From positions 9,211,501 through 9,275,500 of the forward strand of contig CAXIWW010000817.1 in NCBI GenBank assembly GCA_964036315.1: DNA of 64,000 nucleotides, given 5' to 3'. Source of the stretch: Acanthosepion esculentum (taxonomy: Eukaryota; Mollusca; Cephalopoda; Sepiida; Sepiidae). Below are positions 24,111 through 37,034 of the stretch, in pieces (position 1 is the first letter of the stretch; the number at the start of each line of letters is the position of its first letter). Position numbers and translations under genes: made by a program. The notes beneath the pieces are model-generated. The model saw only the letters and a list, made by a program, of their open reading frames with translations, was not told the DNA's origin and ran no database searches.

Positions 24111-27100
24111 TTGCTATCAGCTTTTGGCACTTTTGCTATCAACTGTTGGCACTTTTGCTATCAGCTGTAGTGCTGTTGGCACTTTTGCTATCAACTGGTG
24201 CTGTTCTCAAGTTTTTATATAAACATGTATTTTTATACTTTCATAGTGTTTTTTTTTTTAGTGGGGGGTCACTATTTGCTCATAGCTGGGACCCTTTGTG
24301 ATCAGAAGCCTTGCTGTCAGTGTAGTTCATAATCATACCTTGGACTAGTTGGCAATGTGGTGCTGTTGGCACTTTTGGTATCAGCTTTTGGCACTTTTGC
24401 TATCAGCTGTTTGCAATTTTGCTATCAGCTGTTGGCACTTTTGCTATCAGCTGTGGTGCTGTTGGCACTTTTTCTATCAACTGGTGTTGTTCGCAAGTTT
24501 TTATATAAACATGTATTTTTATATTTTCATAGTGTTTTTTTTTTAGTGGGGGTCATTCTTTGCTCATAGCTTGGACCCTATGTGATCAGAAGCCTTGCTG
24601 TCAGATGTAGTTTATAGTCATACCTAGGACTAGTTGGCACTGTGGTGCTGTTGGCACTTTTGCTATCAGCTGTTGGCACTTTTGCTATCAGCTGTTGGCA
24701 CTTTTGGTATCAGCTGTTGGCACTTTTGCTATCAGCTATTGGCACTTTTGCTATCAGCTGTTGGCACTTTTGCTATCATCTGTGGTGCTGTTGGCACATT
24801 TGCTATCAACTGGTGTTGTTCGCAAGTTTTTATATAAACATGTATTTTTATACTTTCATAGTGTTTTTTTTTAGAGGGGGGTCACTATTTGCTCATAGCT
24901 TGGACCCTTTGTGATCAGAAGCCTTGCTGTCAGATGTAGTTTATAGTCATACCTAGGACTAGTTGGGAATGTGGTGCTGTTGGCACTTTTGCTATCAGCT
25001 GTTGGCACTTTTGCTATCAGCTGTTCGCACTTTTGCTATCAGCTGTGGTGCTGTTTGCACTTTTGCTATCAACTGGTGTTGTTCGCAAGTTTTTATATAA
25101 ACATGTATTTTTATACTTTCATAGAGTTTTTTTTTTGTGGGGGGTCACTATTTGCTCATAGCTGGGACACTTTGTGATCAGAAGCCTTGCTGTCAGATGT
25201 AGTTTATAATCATACCTAGGACTAGTTGGCAATGTGGTGCTGTTGGCACTTTTGGTATCAGCTTTTGGCACTTTTGCTATCAGCTGTTTGCAATTTTGCT
25301 ATCAGCTGTTGGCACTTTTGCTATCAGCTGTGGTGCTGCTGGCACTTTTGCTATCAACTGGTGTTGTTCGCAAGTTTTCATAGAAACATGTATTTTTATA
25401 CTTTCATAGTGTTTTTTTTTTAGTGGGGGGTCACTATTTGCTCAGAGCTGGGACCCTTTGTGATCAGAATCCTTGTGGTTAGATGTAGTTTATAGTCATA
25501 CCTAGGACTAGTTGGCACTGTGGTGCTGTTGGCACTTTTGCTATCAGCTGTTGGCAATTTTGCGATCAGCTGTTGGAACTTTTACTATCAGCTGTTGGAA
25601 CTTTATCTATCAACTGGTGGTATTCGCAAGTTTTTATATAAACATGTATTTTTTACTTTCATAGTGTTTTTTTTTTAGTGGGGGGTCACTATTTGCTCAG
25701 AGCTGGGACCCTTTGTGATCAGAATCCTTGTGGTTAGATGTAGTTTATAGTCATACCTAGGACTAGTTGGCACTGTGGTGCTGTTGGCACTTTTGCTATC
25801 AGCTGTTGACACTTTTGCTATCAGCTGTTGGAACTTTTGCTATCAGCTGTTGGCACTTTTGCTATCAGCTGTTGGCACTTTTGCTATCAGCTTTTGGCAC
25901 TTTCGCTATCAGCTGTTGGCACTTTTGCTATCAGCTGTTGGCTCTTTTGCTATCAGCTGTTGGCACTTTTGATATCAGCTGGGGTGCTGTTGGCACTTTT
26001 GCTATCAACTGGTGTTGTTCGCAATTGTTTATATAAACATGTATTTTTATACTTTCATAGTGTTTTTTTTTAGTGGGGGGTCACTATTTGCTCATAGCTG
26101 GGACCCTTTGTGATCAGAAGCCTTGCTGTCAGATGTAGTTCATAGTCATACCTAGGTTTAGTTGGCACTGTCGTGCTGTTGGCACGTTTGGTATCAACTG
26201 ACGGCACTTTTGCTATCAGCTCTTGGCACTTTTGCTATCAGCCGTTGAGACTTTTGGTATCAGCTGTTGGCACTTTTGCTATCAGCTGTTGGCACTTTTG
26301 CTATCAGCTTTTGGCACTTTTGGTATAAGCTGTTGGCACTTTTGCTATCAGCTGTTGGCACTTTTGCTATCAGCTGGGGTGCTGTTGGCACTTTTGCTAT
26401 CAACTGGTGTTGTTCGGAAGTTTTTATATAAACATGTATTTTTATACTTTCATAGTGTTTTCTTTTAGTGGGGGGTAACTATTTGCTCATAGCTGGGACC
26501 CTTTGTGATCAGAAGCCTTGCTGTCAGATGTAGTTTATAGTCATACCTAAGACTAGTTGGCACTGTGGTGCTGTTGGCACTATTGCTATCAGCTGTTGGC
26601 ACTTTTGCTATCAGCTGTTGGCACTTTTGCTATCAGCTTTTGGCACTTTTGGTATCAGCTGTTGGCACTTTTGCTATCAGCTGTTGGCACTTTTGCTATC
26701 AGCTGTGGTGCTGTTGGCACTTTTGCTATCAAGTGGTGTTGTTCGCAAGTTTTTATATAAACATGTATTTTTATACATTCATAGTGTTTTTTTTTAGTTG
26801 GGGGTCACTATTTGCTCATAGCTGGGACCCTTTGTGATCAGAAGCCTTGCTGTCAGATGTAGTTTATAATCATACCTAGGACTAGTTGGCACTGTGGTGC
26901 TGTTGGCACTTTTGCTATCAGCTGTTGGCTCTTTTGCTATCAGCTGTTGGCACTTTTGGTATCAGCTGTTGGCACTTTTGGTATCAGCTGTTGGCACTTT
27001 TGCTATCATCTGTGGTGCTGTTGGCACTTTTGCTATCAACTGGTGTTGTTGGCTAGTTTTTTATATAAACATGTATTTTTATACATTCATAGTGTTTTTT

Positions 27101-30048
27101 TTTTAGTGGGGGGTCACTATTTGCTCATAGCTGGGACCCTTTGTGAACAGAAGCCTTGCTTTCAGATGTAGTTTATAGTCATACCTAGGACTAGTTGGCA
27201 ATGTGGTGCTGTTGGCACTTTTGCTATCAGCTGTTGGCACTTTTGCTATCAGCTGTTGACACTTTTGCTATCAGCTTTGGTGCTGTTGGCACTTTTCCTA
27301 TCAACTGGTGTTGTTCGCAAGTTTTTATATAAAAATGTATTTTTATAATTTCATAGTGTTTTTTTTTAGTGGGGGGTCACTATTTGCTCATAGCTGGGAC
27401 CCTTTGTGATCAGAAGCCTTGCTGTCAGATGTTGTTTATAGTCATACCTAGGACTATTTGGCAATGTGGTGCTGTTGGCACTTTTGCTATCAGCTGTTGG
27501 CAGTTTTGCTATCAGATATTGGTACTTTTGCTATCAGCAGTTGGCACTTTTGCTATCAGCTGTGGTGCTGTTGGCACTTTTGCTATCAACTGGTGTTGTT
27601 CGCAAGTTTTATATAAACATGTATTTTTATACATTCGAAGTGTTTTTTTTTAGTGGACGGTCACTATTTGCTCAGAGATGGGACCCTTTGTGATCAGAAG
27701 CATTGCTGTCAGATGTAGATTATAGTCAAACCTAGGACTAGTTGGCAATGTGGTGCTGTTGGCACTTTTTCTATCAGCTGTTGGCACTTTTGCTATCAGC
27801 TGTTGGCATTTTGCTATCAGCTGTTAGCACTTTTGCTATCTGCTGTGGTGCTGTTGGCACTTTTGCTATAAACTGGTGTTGTTCGAAAGTTTTTATATAA
27901 ACATCTATTTTTATACATTCATAATGTTTTTTTTTAGTGGGGGGTCACTATTTGCTCATAGCTGGGACCCTTTGTGATCAGAAGCCTTGCTGTCAGATGT
28001 AGTTTATAGTCATACCTAGGACTATTGGCACTGTGGTGTTGTTGGCACTTTTGCTATCAGCTGTTGGCACTTTCGCTATCAGCTGTTGGCACTTTTGCTA
28101 TCAGCTTTTGGCACTTTTGGTGTCAGCTGTTTGCACTTTTGCTATCAGCTGTTGGCACTTTTGGTATCATCTGTTGGCACTTTTGCTATCAGCTGTTGGC
28201 ACTTTTGCTAGCAGCTTTTAGCACTTTTGCTATCAGCTGTTTGCATTTTGCTATCAGCTGTTGGCACTTTTTCTATCAGCTGTGGTCCTGTTAACACTTT
28301 TGCTATCAACTGGTGTTGTTCGCAAGTTTTTATATAAACATGTATTTTTATACTTACATAGTGTTTTTTTTTAGTTGGGGGTCACTATTTGCTCATAGCT
28401 GGGACCCTTTGTGATCAGAAGCCTTGCTGTCAGAAGTAGTTTATAATCATACCTAGGACTAGTTGGCACTGTGGTGCTGTTGGCACTTTTGCTACCAGCT
28501 GTTGGCACTTTTGCTATCAGCTGTTGGCACTTTTGGTATCAGCTGTTGGCACTTTTGCTATCAGCTTTTGGCACTTTTGCTATCAGCTGTGGTGCTGTTG
28601 GCACTTTTGCTATCAGCTTTTGGCACTTTTGGTATCAGCTGTTGGCACTTTTGCTATCAGCTGTTGGCACTTTTGCTATCAGCTGTTGGCACTTTTGCAA
28701 TCAGCTGTTGGCACTTTTGTATAATCTGTTGCCACTTTTGCTATCAGCTGTTGGCACATTTGCTATCAGCGGTTGGCACTTTTGCTATCAGCTGTTTGCA
28801 CTTTTGCTATCAGCTTTTGGCACTTTTGGTATCATCTGTTGGCATTTTGGTATCAGCTGTTGGCACTTTTGCCATCAGCTGTTTGCACTTTTGCTATCAG
28901 CTGTTGGCACTTTTGGTATCATCTGTTGGAAATGGGGTATCAGCTGTTGGCACTTTTGCTATCAGCTTTTGGCATTTTTGCTATCAGCTGTTGGCACTTT
29001 TGCTATAAGCTGTTGGCACTTTTGCTATCAGCTGTGGTGCTGTTGGCACTTTTGCTACCAACTGGTGTTGTTCGCAAGTTTTTATATAAACATGTATTTT
29101 TATACTTCCATAGTGTTTTTTTTTTAGAGGGGGTTCACTATTTTCTCATAGCTGGGACCCTTTGTGATCAGAAGCCTTGCTGTCAGATGTAGTTTATAGT
29201 CATACCTAGGACTAGTTGGCACTGTGGTGCTGTTGGCACTTTTGCTATCAGCTGTTGGCACTTTTGCTATCAGCTGTTGGCACTTTTGGTATCAGCTGTT
29301 GGCACTTTTGCTCTCAGCTGTTGGCACTTTTTCTATCAGCTGTGGTGCTGTTGGCACTCTTGCTATCAACTGCTGTTGTTCGCAAGTTTTTATATAAACA
29401 TGTATTTTTATACATTCATAGTGTTTTCTTTTAGTGGGGGGTCACTATTTGCTCATAGCTTGGAGCTTTGTGATTAGAAGCCTTGCTGTCAGATGTAGTT
29501 TATAGTCATACCTAGGACTAGTTGGCAATGTGGTGCTGTTGGCACTTTTGCTATCTGCTGTTGGCACTTTTGCTATCAGCTGTTGTCACTTTTGCTATCA
29601 GCTGTTGGCACTTTTGCTATCAGCTGTGGTGCTGTTGGCACTTTTGCTATCAACTGGTGTTGTTCGCAAGGTTTTATATAAACATGTATTTTTATACTTT
29701 CATAGAGTTTTTTTTTTAGTGGGGGGTAACTATTTTCTAATAGCTGGGGCCCTTTGTGATCAGAATTCTTGCTGTCAGATGTAGTTTATATCATACCTAG
29801 GACTAGTTGGCACGGTGGTGCTGTTGGCACTTTTGCTATGAGCTGTTGGCACTTTTGCTATGAGCTGTTGGCACTTTTGGTATCAGCTGTTGGCACTTTT
29901 GCTATCAGCTGTTGGCACTTTTGCTATCAGCTTTTGGCACTTTTGGCATCAGCTGTTGGCACTTTTGCTATCAGCTGTGGCACTTTTGCTACCAGCTGTG
30001 GTGTGTTGGCACTTTTGTTATCAACTGGTGTTGTTCGCAAGTTTATAT
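24101..30048 (-). repeat. Orientation block B2 (reverse), about 17 units
   Basis: Units run on the - strand. Landmarks run from about 24337 to 29800. The unit spanning landmarks 28451 to 29205 is one of the longest (about 25 monomers) and holds an extra 8-bp CTGTGGTG at 28587-28594. Stretches 24330-24480 and 25205-25360 are near copies 877 bp apart, and 25438-25510 recurs 255 bp further on, marking local unit duplications. Confidence 0.92.
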
Positions 30049-30068
30049 TTTTGCGAACTTTTGCGAAC
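30033..30068 (+). repeat. Head-to-head inversion junction J2
   Basis: GTTCGCAA (30033-30040) is followed by an AT-rich centre and two tandem copies of TTTTGCGAAC (30049-30058, 30059-30068). It is two T shorter than J3 in the centre. The left flank has the rare pattern CTACCAGCTGTGGTGTG near 29990 and the right flank has ACCACACCTGTTTATAGC, both found in inverted form around J1. Units change from - to + strand here. Confidence 0.92.
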
Positions 30069-31454
30069 CACACCTGTTTATAGCAAAAGTGCCAACAGCA
30101 ACACAGCTGATAGCAAAAGTGCCAACAGCTGATAGCAAAAGTATCAAAAGCTGATAACAAAATTGCCAACAGCTGATAGCAAAAGTGCCAACAGCTGATA
30201 GCAAAAGTTCCAACAGATGATAGCAAAAGTGCCAACAGCTGATAGCAAACGTGCCAACAGCTGATACCAAAAGTGCCAACAGCTGATAGCAAAAGTGCCA
30301 ACAGCTGAAAGCAAAAGTGCCAACAGCACCGCAGTGCCTACTAGTCCTAGGTATGACTATAAACTACATCTGACAGCAAGTCTTCTGATCACAAAGGGTC
30401 CCAGCTATGAGCAAATAGTGACCCCCACTAAAAAAAAACATTATGAAAGTATAAAAATACATGTTTATATAAAAACTTGAGAACAACACCAGTTGATAGC
30501 AAAAGTGCCAACAGCACCCCAGATGATAGCAAAAGTGCCAACAGCTGATAGCAAAAGTGCCAACAGCTGATAGCAAAAATGCCATCAGCTGATAGCAAAA
30601 TGCCGACAGATGATAACAAAATTGCCAACAGCTGATAGCAAAAGTGCCAACAGCTGATAGCAAAAGTGCCAACAGCTGATAGCAAAAGTTCCAACAGATG
30701 ATAGCAAAAGTGCCAACAGCTGATAGCAAAAGTGCCAAGAGCTGATACCAAAAGTGCCAACAGCTTATAGCAAAAGTGCCAACAGCTGATAGCAAAAGTG
30801 CCAACAGCACCACAGTTCCAACTAGTCCTAGGTAGGACTAAAAACTACATCTGACAGAAAGTCTTCTGATCACAAAGGGTCCCAGCAATAAGCAAATACT
30901 GACCCCCCACTAAAAAAAAAATCTCTATGAAAGTATAAAAGTACATGTTTATATAAAAACTTGCGAACACCAGTTGATAGCAAAAGTGCCAACAGCACCA
31001 CAGATTATAGCAAAAGTGCCAACAGCTGATAGCAAAAGTGCCAACAGCTTATAGCAAAAGTGCCAACAGCACCACAGTGCCAACTAGTCCTAGGTATGAC
31101 AATAAACTACATCTGACAGCAAGGCTTCTGATCACAAAGGGTCCCAGCTATGAGCAAATAGTGACGCCCCACTAAAAAAAAAACACTATGAAAGTATGAA
31201 AATACATGTTTTTATAAACACTTCCGAACTACACCAGTTGATAGCAAAAGTGCCAACAGATGATAGCAAAAGTGCCAACAGCTGATAGCAAAAGTGCCAA
31301 CAGATGATACCAAAATTGCCAACAGCTGATAGCAAAAGTGCCAACAGCTGATAGCAAAAGTGCCAACAGCTGATACCAAAAGTGCCAAAAGCTGATAGCA
31401 AAAGTGCCAACAGCTGATAGCAAAAGTGCCAACAGCTGATAGCAAAAGTGCCAA

Positions 31455-31690
31455 CAGATTATACCAAATGCCAACAGCTGATAGCAAAAGTGCAACAGCT
31501 GATTTCAAAAGTGCCAACAGCTGATAGCAAAAGTGCAAACAGCTGATAGCAAAAGTTCCAACAGCTGATACCAAATGTGCCAAAAGCTGATAGCAAAAGT
31601 GCCAACAGCTGATAGCAAGAGTGCCAACAGCTGATAGCAATAGTGCCAACAGCACCACAGTGCCAATAGTCCTAGGTATGACTATAAAGT
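31455..31690 (+). repeat. Inverted copy of 920-1140
   Basis: The run ATTATACCAAATGCC, AAGTGCAACAG, GATTTC, AAATGTGCCAAAAG, GATAGCAAGAGTGCC and GCCAATAGTCCTAGG matches the reverse complement of 920-1140 in the same order. The spacers beyond also correspond (GCTATTAGC, AATAAAAATAG). So the left flank of J1 is the inverted equivalent of the right flank of J2, with about 1.3 kb missing between marker and junction in J1. Confidence 0.85.
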
Positions 31691-33219
31691 ACATCTGACA
31701 GTAAGGCTTCTGATCACGAAGGGTCCCAGCTATTAGCAAATAGTGACCCCCCACTAAAAAAAAAACACTATGAAAGAATAAAAATAGTTGTTTATATAAA
31801 AAATTGCGAACAACACCAGTTGATAGCAAAAGTGCCAACAGCACTACAGCTGATACCAAAAGTGCCAAAAGCTGATAGCAAAAGTGCCAACAGCTGATAG
31901 CAAAAGTGCCAAAAGCTGTTAGCAAAAGTGCCAACAGCTGATAGCAAACGTGCCAACAGATGATAGCAAAAGTGCCAACAGCTGATAGCAAAAGTGCCAA
32001 AAGATTATACCAAAGTGCCAATAGCTGATAGCAAAAGTGCCAATAGCTGATTGCAAAAGTGCCAACAGCTGATAGCAAAAGGGCAAACAGCTGATAGCAA
32101 AAGTGCCAACAGCTGATAGCAAAAGTTTTAAAAGCTGTTAGCAAAAGTGCCAACAGCTGATAGCAAAAGTGCCAAAAGCTGTTAGCAAAAGTGCCAACAG
32201 CTGATAGCAAAAGTTCCAACAGCTATTACCAAAAGTGCCAACAGCTGATAGCAAAAGTGACAACAGCACAACAGTGCCAACTAGTCCTAGGTATGACTAT
32301 AAACTATATCTGACAACAAGGCTTCTGATCACAAAGGGTCCCAGCAATGAGCAAATAGTGACCCCCCACTAAAAAAAAACATTATGAACGTATAAAAATA
32401 CATGTTTATATAAAAACTTGCGAACAACACCAGTTGATAGCAAAAGTGCCAACAGCACCACAGCTGATAGCAAAAGTGCCAACAGATGATAGCAAAAGTG
32501 CCAACAGCTCATAGCAAAAGTGCCAACAGCTGATAGAAAAAGTGACAACAGCTGATACCAAAAGTGCCAAAAGCTGATAGCAAAAGTGCCAACAACTGAG
32601 AGCAAAAGTGCCAACAGCTGATAGCAAAAGTGACAACAGCTGATAGCAAAAGTGCCAAAAGCTGATAGCAAAAGTGCCAACAGCACAACAGTGCCAACTA
32701 GTCCTAGGTATGACTATAAACTACATCTGACAGCAAGTCTTCTGATCACAAAGGGTCCCAGCTATGAGCAAATAGTGACCCCACTAAAAAAAAAACACTA
32801 TGAAAGTATAAAAATACATGTTTATATAAACACTTGCGAACAACACCAGTTGATAGCAAAAGTGCCAACAGCACCACAGCTGATAGCAAAAGTGCCAACA
32901 GCTTATAGCAAAAGTGCCAACAGGTGATAGCAAAAGTGCCAACAGCTGATAGCAAAAGTGCCAAAAGCTGATAGCAAAAGTGACAACAGCTGGTAGCAAA
33001 AGTGTCCACAGATGATACCAAAAGTGCCAACAGCTGATAGCAAAAGTGCCAACCGCTGATAGCAAAAGTGCCAACAGCTGATAGCAAAATGCCAACAGCT
33101 GATAGCAAAAGTGCCAACAGCTGATAGCAAAAGTGCCAACAGCTGATAGCAAAAGTGACAACAGCTTATACCAAAAATGCCAAAAGCTGATAGCAAAAGT
33201 GCCAACAACTTATAGCAAA

Positions 33220-33720
33220 AGTGGCAACAGCTGATAGCAAAAGTGACAACAGCTGAAAGCAAATGTGCCAAAAGCTGATAGCAAAAGTGCCAACAGCACA
33301 ACAGTGCCAACTAGTTCAAGGTATGACTATAAACTACATCTGACAGCAAGGCTTCTGATCACAAAGGGTCCCAGCTATGAGCAAATAGTGACCCCCCACT
33401 AAAAAAAAACACTATGAAAGTATAAAAATACATGTTTATATAAAAACTTGCGAACAACACCAGTTCATAGCAAAAGTGCCAACAGCTAATAGCATAAGTT
33501 CCAACAGCTGATAGCAAAAGTGCCAACAGCACCACAGCTGATAGCAAAAGTGCAAACAGCTGATTGCAAAAGTGCCAACAGCTAATAGCAAAAGTGCCAA
33601 CAGCTGATAGCAAAAGTGCCAACAGCACCACATTGCCAGCTAGTCCTAGGTATGTCTATAAACTACATCTGACAGCAAGTCTTCTGATCACAAAGGGTCC
33701 CAGCTATGAGCAAATAGTGA
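33220..33720 (+). repeat. Distant duplication D10, first copy (second about 54780-55280)
   Basis: Offset near 21562 bp. Shared rare markers are GACAACAGCTGAAAGC, ACTAGTTCAAGG, CAGTTCATAGC, AGCTAATAGCATAAG and CAGCTGATTGC. The two copies lie in different orientation blocks (A2 and A3) but in the same direction, so the event linked parts of the array now separated by a whole inverted block. Confidence 0.85.
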
Positions 33721-34784
33721 CCCCCCACTTAAAAAAAACACTATGAATGTATAAAAATATATGTTTATATAAACACTTGCGAACAACACCAGTTGATAGC
33801 AAAAGTGCCAACAGCACCACACCTGATAGCAAAAGTGCCAACAGCTGATAGCAAAAGTGCCAACAGCTGATAGCAAAAGTGCCAAAAGCTGATAGCAAAA
33901 GTGCCAACAGCTGATAGCAAAAAAGCCAACAAATGATACCAAAAGTGCCAACATCTGATAGCAAAAGTGCCAACAGCTGATAGCAAAATTGCCAACAGCT
34001 GATAGCAAAAGTGCCAACAGCTGATACCAAAAGTGCCAAAAGCTGATAGCAAAAGTGCCATCAGCTGATAGAAAATTTGCCAACAGCTGATAGCAAAAGT
34101 GCCAACAGCTGATAGCAAAATTGCCAACAGCTGATAGCAAAAGTTCCAACAGCTGATAGCAAAAGTGCCAACAGCTGATAGCAAAAGTGCCAACAGCTGA
34201 TAGCAAAAGTGCCAACAGCACCACATTGCCAACTAATCCTAGTTATGAATATAAATTACATCTGACAGCAAGGCTTCTCATCACAAAGGTTCCCAGCTAT
34301 GAGAAAATAGTGACCCCCCACTATAAAAAAAACAGTATGAATGTATAAAAATACATGTTTATATAAAAACTTGCGAACAACACCAGTCGATAGCAAAAGT
34401 GCCAACAGCACCACAGCTGATAGCAAAAGTACCAACAGCTGATAGCAAAAGTGCCAACAGCTGATAGCAAAAGTGCCAACAGCTGATAGCAAAAGTGCCA
34501 ACAGCACCACAGTGCCAACTAGTCCTAGGTATGACTATAAACTACATCTGACAGCAAGGCTTCTGATCACAAAGGGTGGCAACTATGAGCAAATAGTGAC
34601 CCCCCACTAAAAAAAAACACTATGAAAGTATAAAAATACATGTTTATATAAAAACTTGCGAACAACACCAGTTGATAGCAAAAGTGCCAACAGCACCACA
34701 GCTGATAGCAAAAGTGCCAACAGCTGATAGAAAAAGTGCCAACAGCTGATACCAGAAGTGCCAACAGCTGATAGCAAAAGTGCC

Positions 34785-34810
34785 AACAGCTGATACCCTT
34801 TGTGATCAGA
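34785..34810. repeat. Tail-to-tail inversion point T2 (monomer to spacer)
   Basis: A forward monomer of the GATACC variant (ending about 34797) runs straight into CCCTTTGTGATC, which is the reverse-strand spacer. The three bases ACC fit both partners, a possible microhomology. Unlike T1 the two partners are different parts of the unit, so this is an independent break. The spacer it enters lacks its poly-A half. Confidence 0.9.
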
Positions 34811-36011
34811 AGCCTTGCTGTCAGATTTAGTTTATAGTCATACCTAAGACTAGTTGGCACTGTGGTGCTGTTGCACTTTTGCTATCAGCTGTTGGCACTT
34901 TTGCTATCAGCTGTTGGCACTTTTGCTATCAGATGTTGGAACTTTTGCTATCAGCTGTTGGCACTTTTGCTATCAACTGGTGTTGTTCGCAAGTTTTTAT
35001 ATAAACAGGTATTTTTATACTTACATAGTGATTTTATTTTATTGGGGGCTCACTATTTGCTCATAGCTGGGACCCTTTGTGTTCAGAAGCCTTGCTGTCA
35101 GATGTAGTTTATAGTCATACCTAGGACTATTTGGCACTGTTGTGCTGTTGGCACTTTTGCTAACAGCTGTTGGCACTTTTGCTATCAGCTGTTGGCACTT
35201 TTGCTATCAGCTGTTGGTACTTTTGCTATCAGCTGTAGTGCTGTTTGCACTTTTGCTATCAACTGGTGTTGTTCGCAAGTTTTTATATAAACATGTATAT
35301 TTTTACTTTCATAATGTTTTTTTTTAGTGGGGTGTCACTATTTGCTCATAGCTGGGACCCTTTGTGATCAGAAGCCTTACTGTCAGATGTAGTTTATAAT
35401 CATACCTAGGACTAGTTGGCACTGTAGTGCTGTTGGCACTTTTGCTATCAGCTGTTGGCACGTTTGCTATCAGCTGTTGGCACTTTTGCTATCAGCTGTT
35501 GGCACTTTTGCTATCAGCTGTTGGCACTTTTGCTATCAGCTGTGGTGCTGTTGGCACTTTTGCTATCATCTGGTGTTGTTCGCAAGTTTTTATAGAAACA
35601 TGTATTTTTATACTTTCATCGTGTTTTTTTTTTAGTGGGGGGTCACTATTTGCTCATAGCTGGGACCCTTTGTGATCAGAATCCTTGCTGTCAGATGTAG
35701 TTTATAGTCATACCTAGGACTAGTTGGCACTGTGGTGCTGTTGGCAATTTTGCTATCAGCTGTTGGCAGTTTTGCTAACAGCTGTTGGCATTTTGCTATC
35801 AGCTGTTGGCACTTTTGCTATCAGCTTAGGCACTTTTGCTATCAACTGGTGTTGTTCGCAAGTTTTTATATAAACATGTATTTTTATACTTTTATAGTGT
35901 TTTTTTTCGTGGGGTGTCACTATTTGCTCATAGCTGAGACCGCTTGTGATCAGAAGCCTTGCTGGCAGATGTAGTTTATAGTGATACCTAGGAATAGTTG
36001 GCACTGTGGTG

Positions 36012-36200
36012 CTGTTGGCACTTTTGCTATCCACTGGTGTTGTTCGCAATTTTTATATAAACATGTATTTTTATACTTTCATAGTGTTTTTTTTTTAGTG
36101 GGGGGTCACTATTTGCTCATAGATGGGATCCTTTGTGATCAGAAGCCTTGCTGTCAGATGTAGTTTATAGTCATACCTAGGACTAGTTAGCAATGTGGTG
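36012..36200 (-). repeat. Minimal unit, n = 0 (reverse strand)
   Basis: Reading leftwards on the - strand, the unit has one monomer (36012-36033, with the variant ATCCACTGG) and one spacer, 189 bp in all. Same architecture as 22267-22456 but with different point variants, so it probably arose independently. Confidence 0.87.
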
Positions 36201-36455
36201 CTGTTGGCACTTTTGCTATCAGCTGTTGGCACTTTTGCTATCAGCTGTTGGCACTTTTGCTATCAGCTGTCTGCACTTTTGCTATCAACTGGTGTTGTTC
36301 GCAAGTTTTTATATAAACATGTATTTTTATACTTTCATAGTGTTTTTTTTTTAGTGGGGGTCACTATTTGCTCATAGCTGAGACCCTTTGTGATCAGAAG
36401 ACTTGCTGTCAGATGTAGTTTATAGTCATACCTAGGACTAGTTGGCACTGTGGTG

Positions 36456-37034
36456 CTGTTGGCACGTTTGCTATCAGCTTTTAGCACTTTTGCTATCAGC
36501 TGTTCTCACTTTTGCTATCAGCTGTTGGCACGTTTGCTATCAGCTGTTGGCACTTTTGCTATCAGCTTTTGGCATTTTTGGTATCAGCTGTTGACACTTT
36601 TGCTATCAGCATTTGTCACTTTTGCTATCAGCTGTTGGCATTTTGCTATCAGCTGTTTGCACTTTTGCTATAAGCTGTTGGCACTTTTGGTATCATCTGT
36701 TGGCACTTTTGCTATCAGCTGTTGGCACTTTTGCTATCAGCTTTTGGCACTTTTGGTATCAGCTGTTGGCACTTTTGCTATCAGCTGTGGTGCTGTTGGC
36801 ACGTTTGGTATCATCTGTTGGTAGTTTTGCTATCAGCTGTTGGCACTTTTGCTATCAGCTTTTGGCACTTTTGCTATCAGCTGTTGGCACTTTTGCTATC
36901 AGTTGTTGGCACTTTTGCTATAAGCTTTTGGCACTTTTGGTATCAGCTGTTGTCACTTTTGCTATCAGCTGTTGGGACTTTTGTAATCAGCTGTTGGCGC
37001 TTTTGCTATCAGCTATTGGCACTTTTGCTCTCAG
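36456..37034 (-). repeat. Second-longest array (about 26 monomers) with an internal bracket
   Basis: The 579 bp fit 26 monomers plus one extra 8-bp CTGTGGTG at 36785-36792. This octamer normally occurs only at the two edges of an array. Its presence inside suggests that two arrays were joined by unequal exchange without the spacer. Monomer variants alternate in the same order as elsewhere (TTTTGGCAC followed by GGTATCAGC). Confidence 0.85.

Larger units (their letters stand above)
30059..34797 (+). repeat. Orientation block A2 (forward), about 10 units
   Basis: Units run on the + strand. They are long on average (landmarks 30345, 30827, 31090, 31672, 32288, 32703, 33315, 33645, 34240, 34525). 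The first part (30880-31100) is a clear paralogue of 39210-39450: both share AATAAGC in the spacer, AAAGTACATG, and a CAGATTATAGC monomer. This supports duplication of the region to the right of the junction. The block ends abruptly inside a monomer array near 34797. Confidence 0.92.

Noticed and set aside
28471..29127. Cys-rich secreted or membrane repeat protein of 218 codons
   Set aside because: Same repeat arithmetic. It overlaps other open frames of the same composition in the other two frames and has no signal peptide or conserved start.
31212..32219. Protein gene of 335 codons on the - strand, and similar Leu/Cys/Phe/Trp-rich frames
   Set aside because: The frames follow from a monomer lacking stops on one strand; all three frames give the same pattern, starts occur at random variants, and no domain is present.
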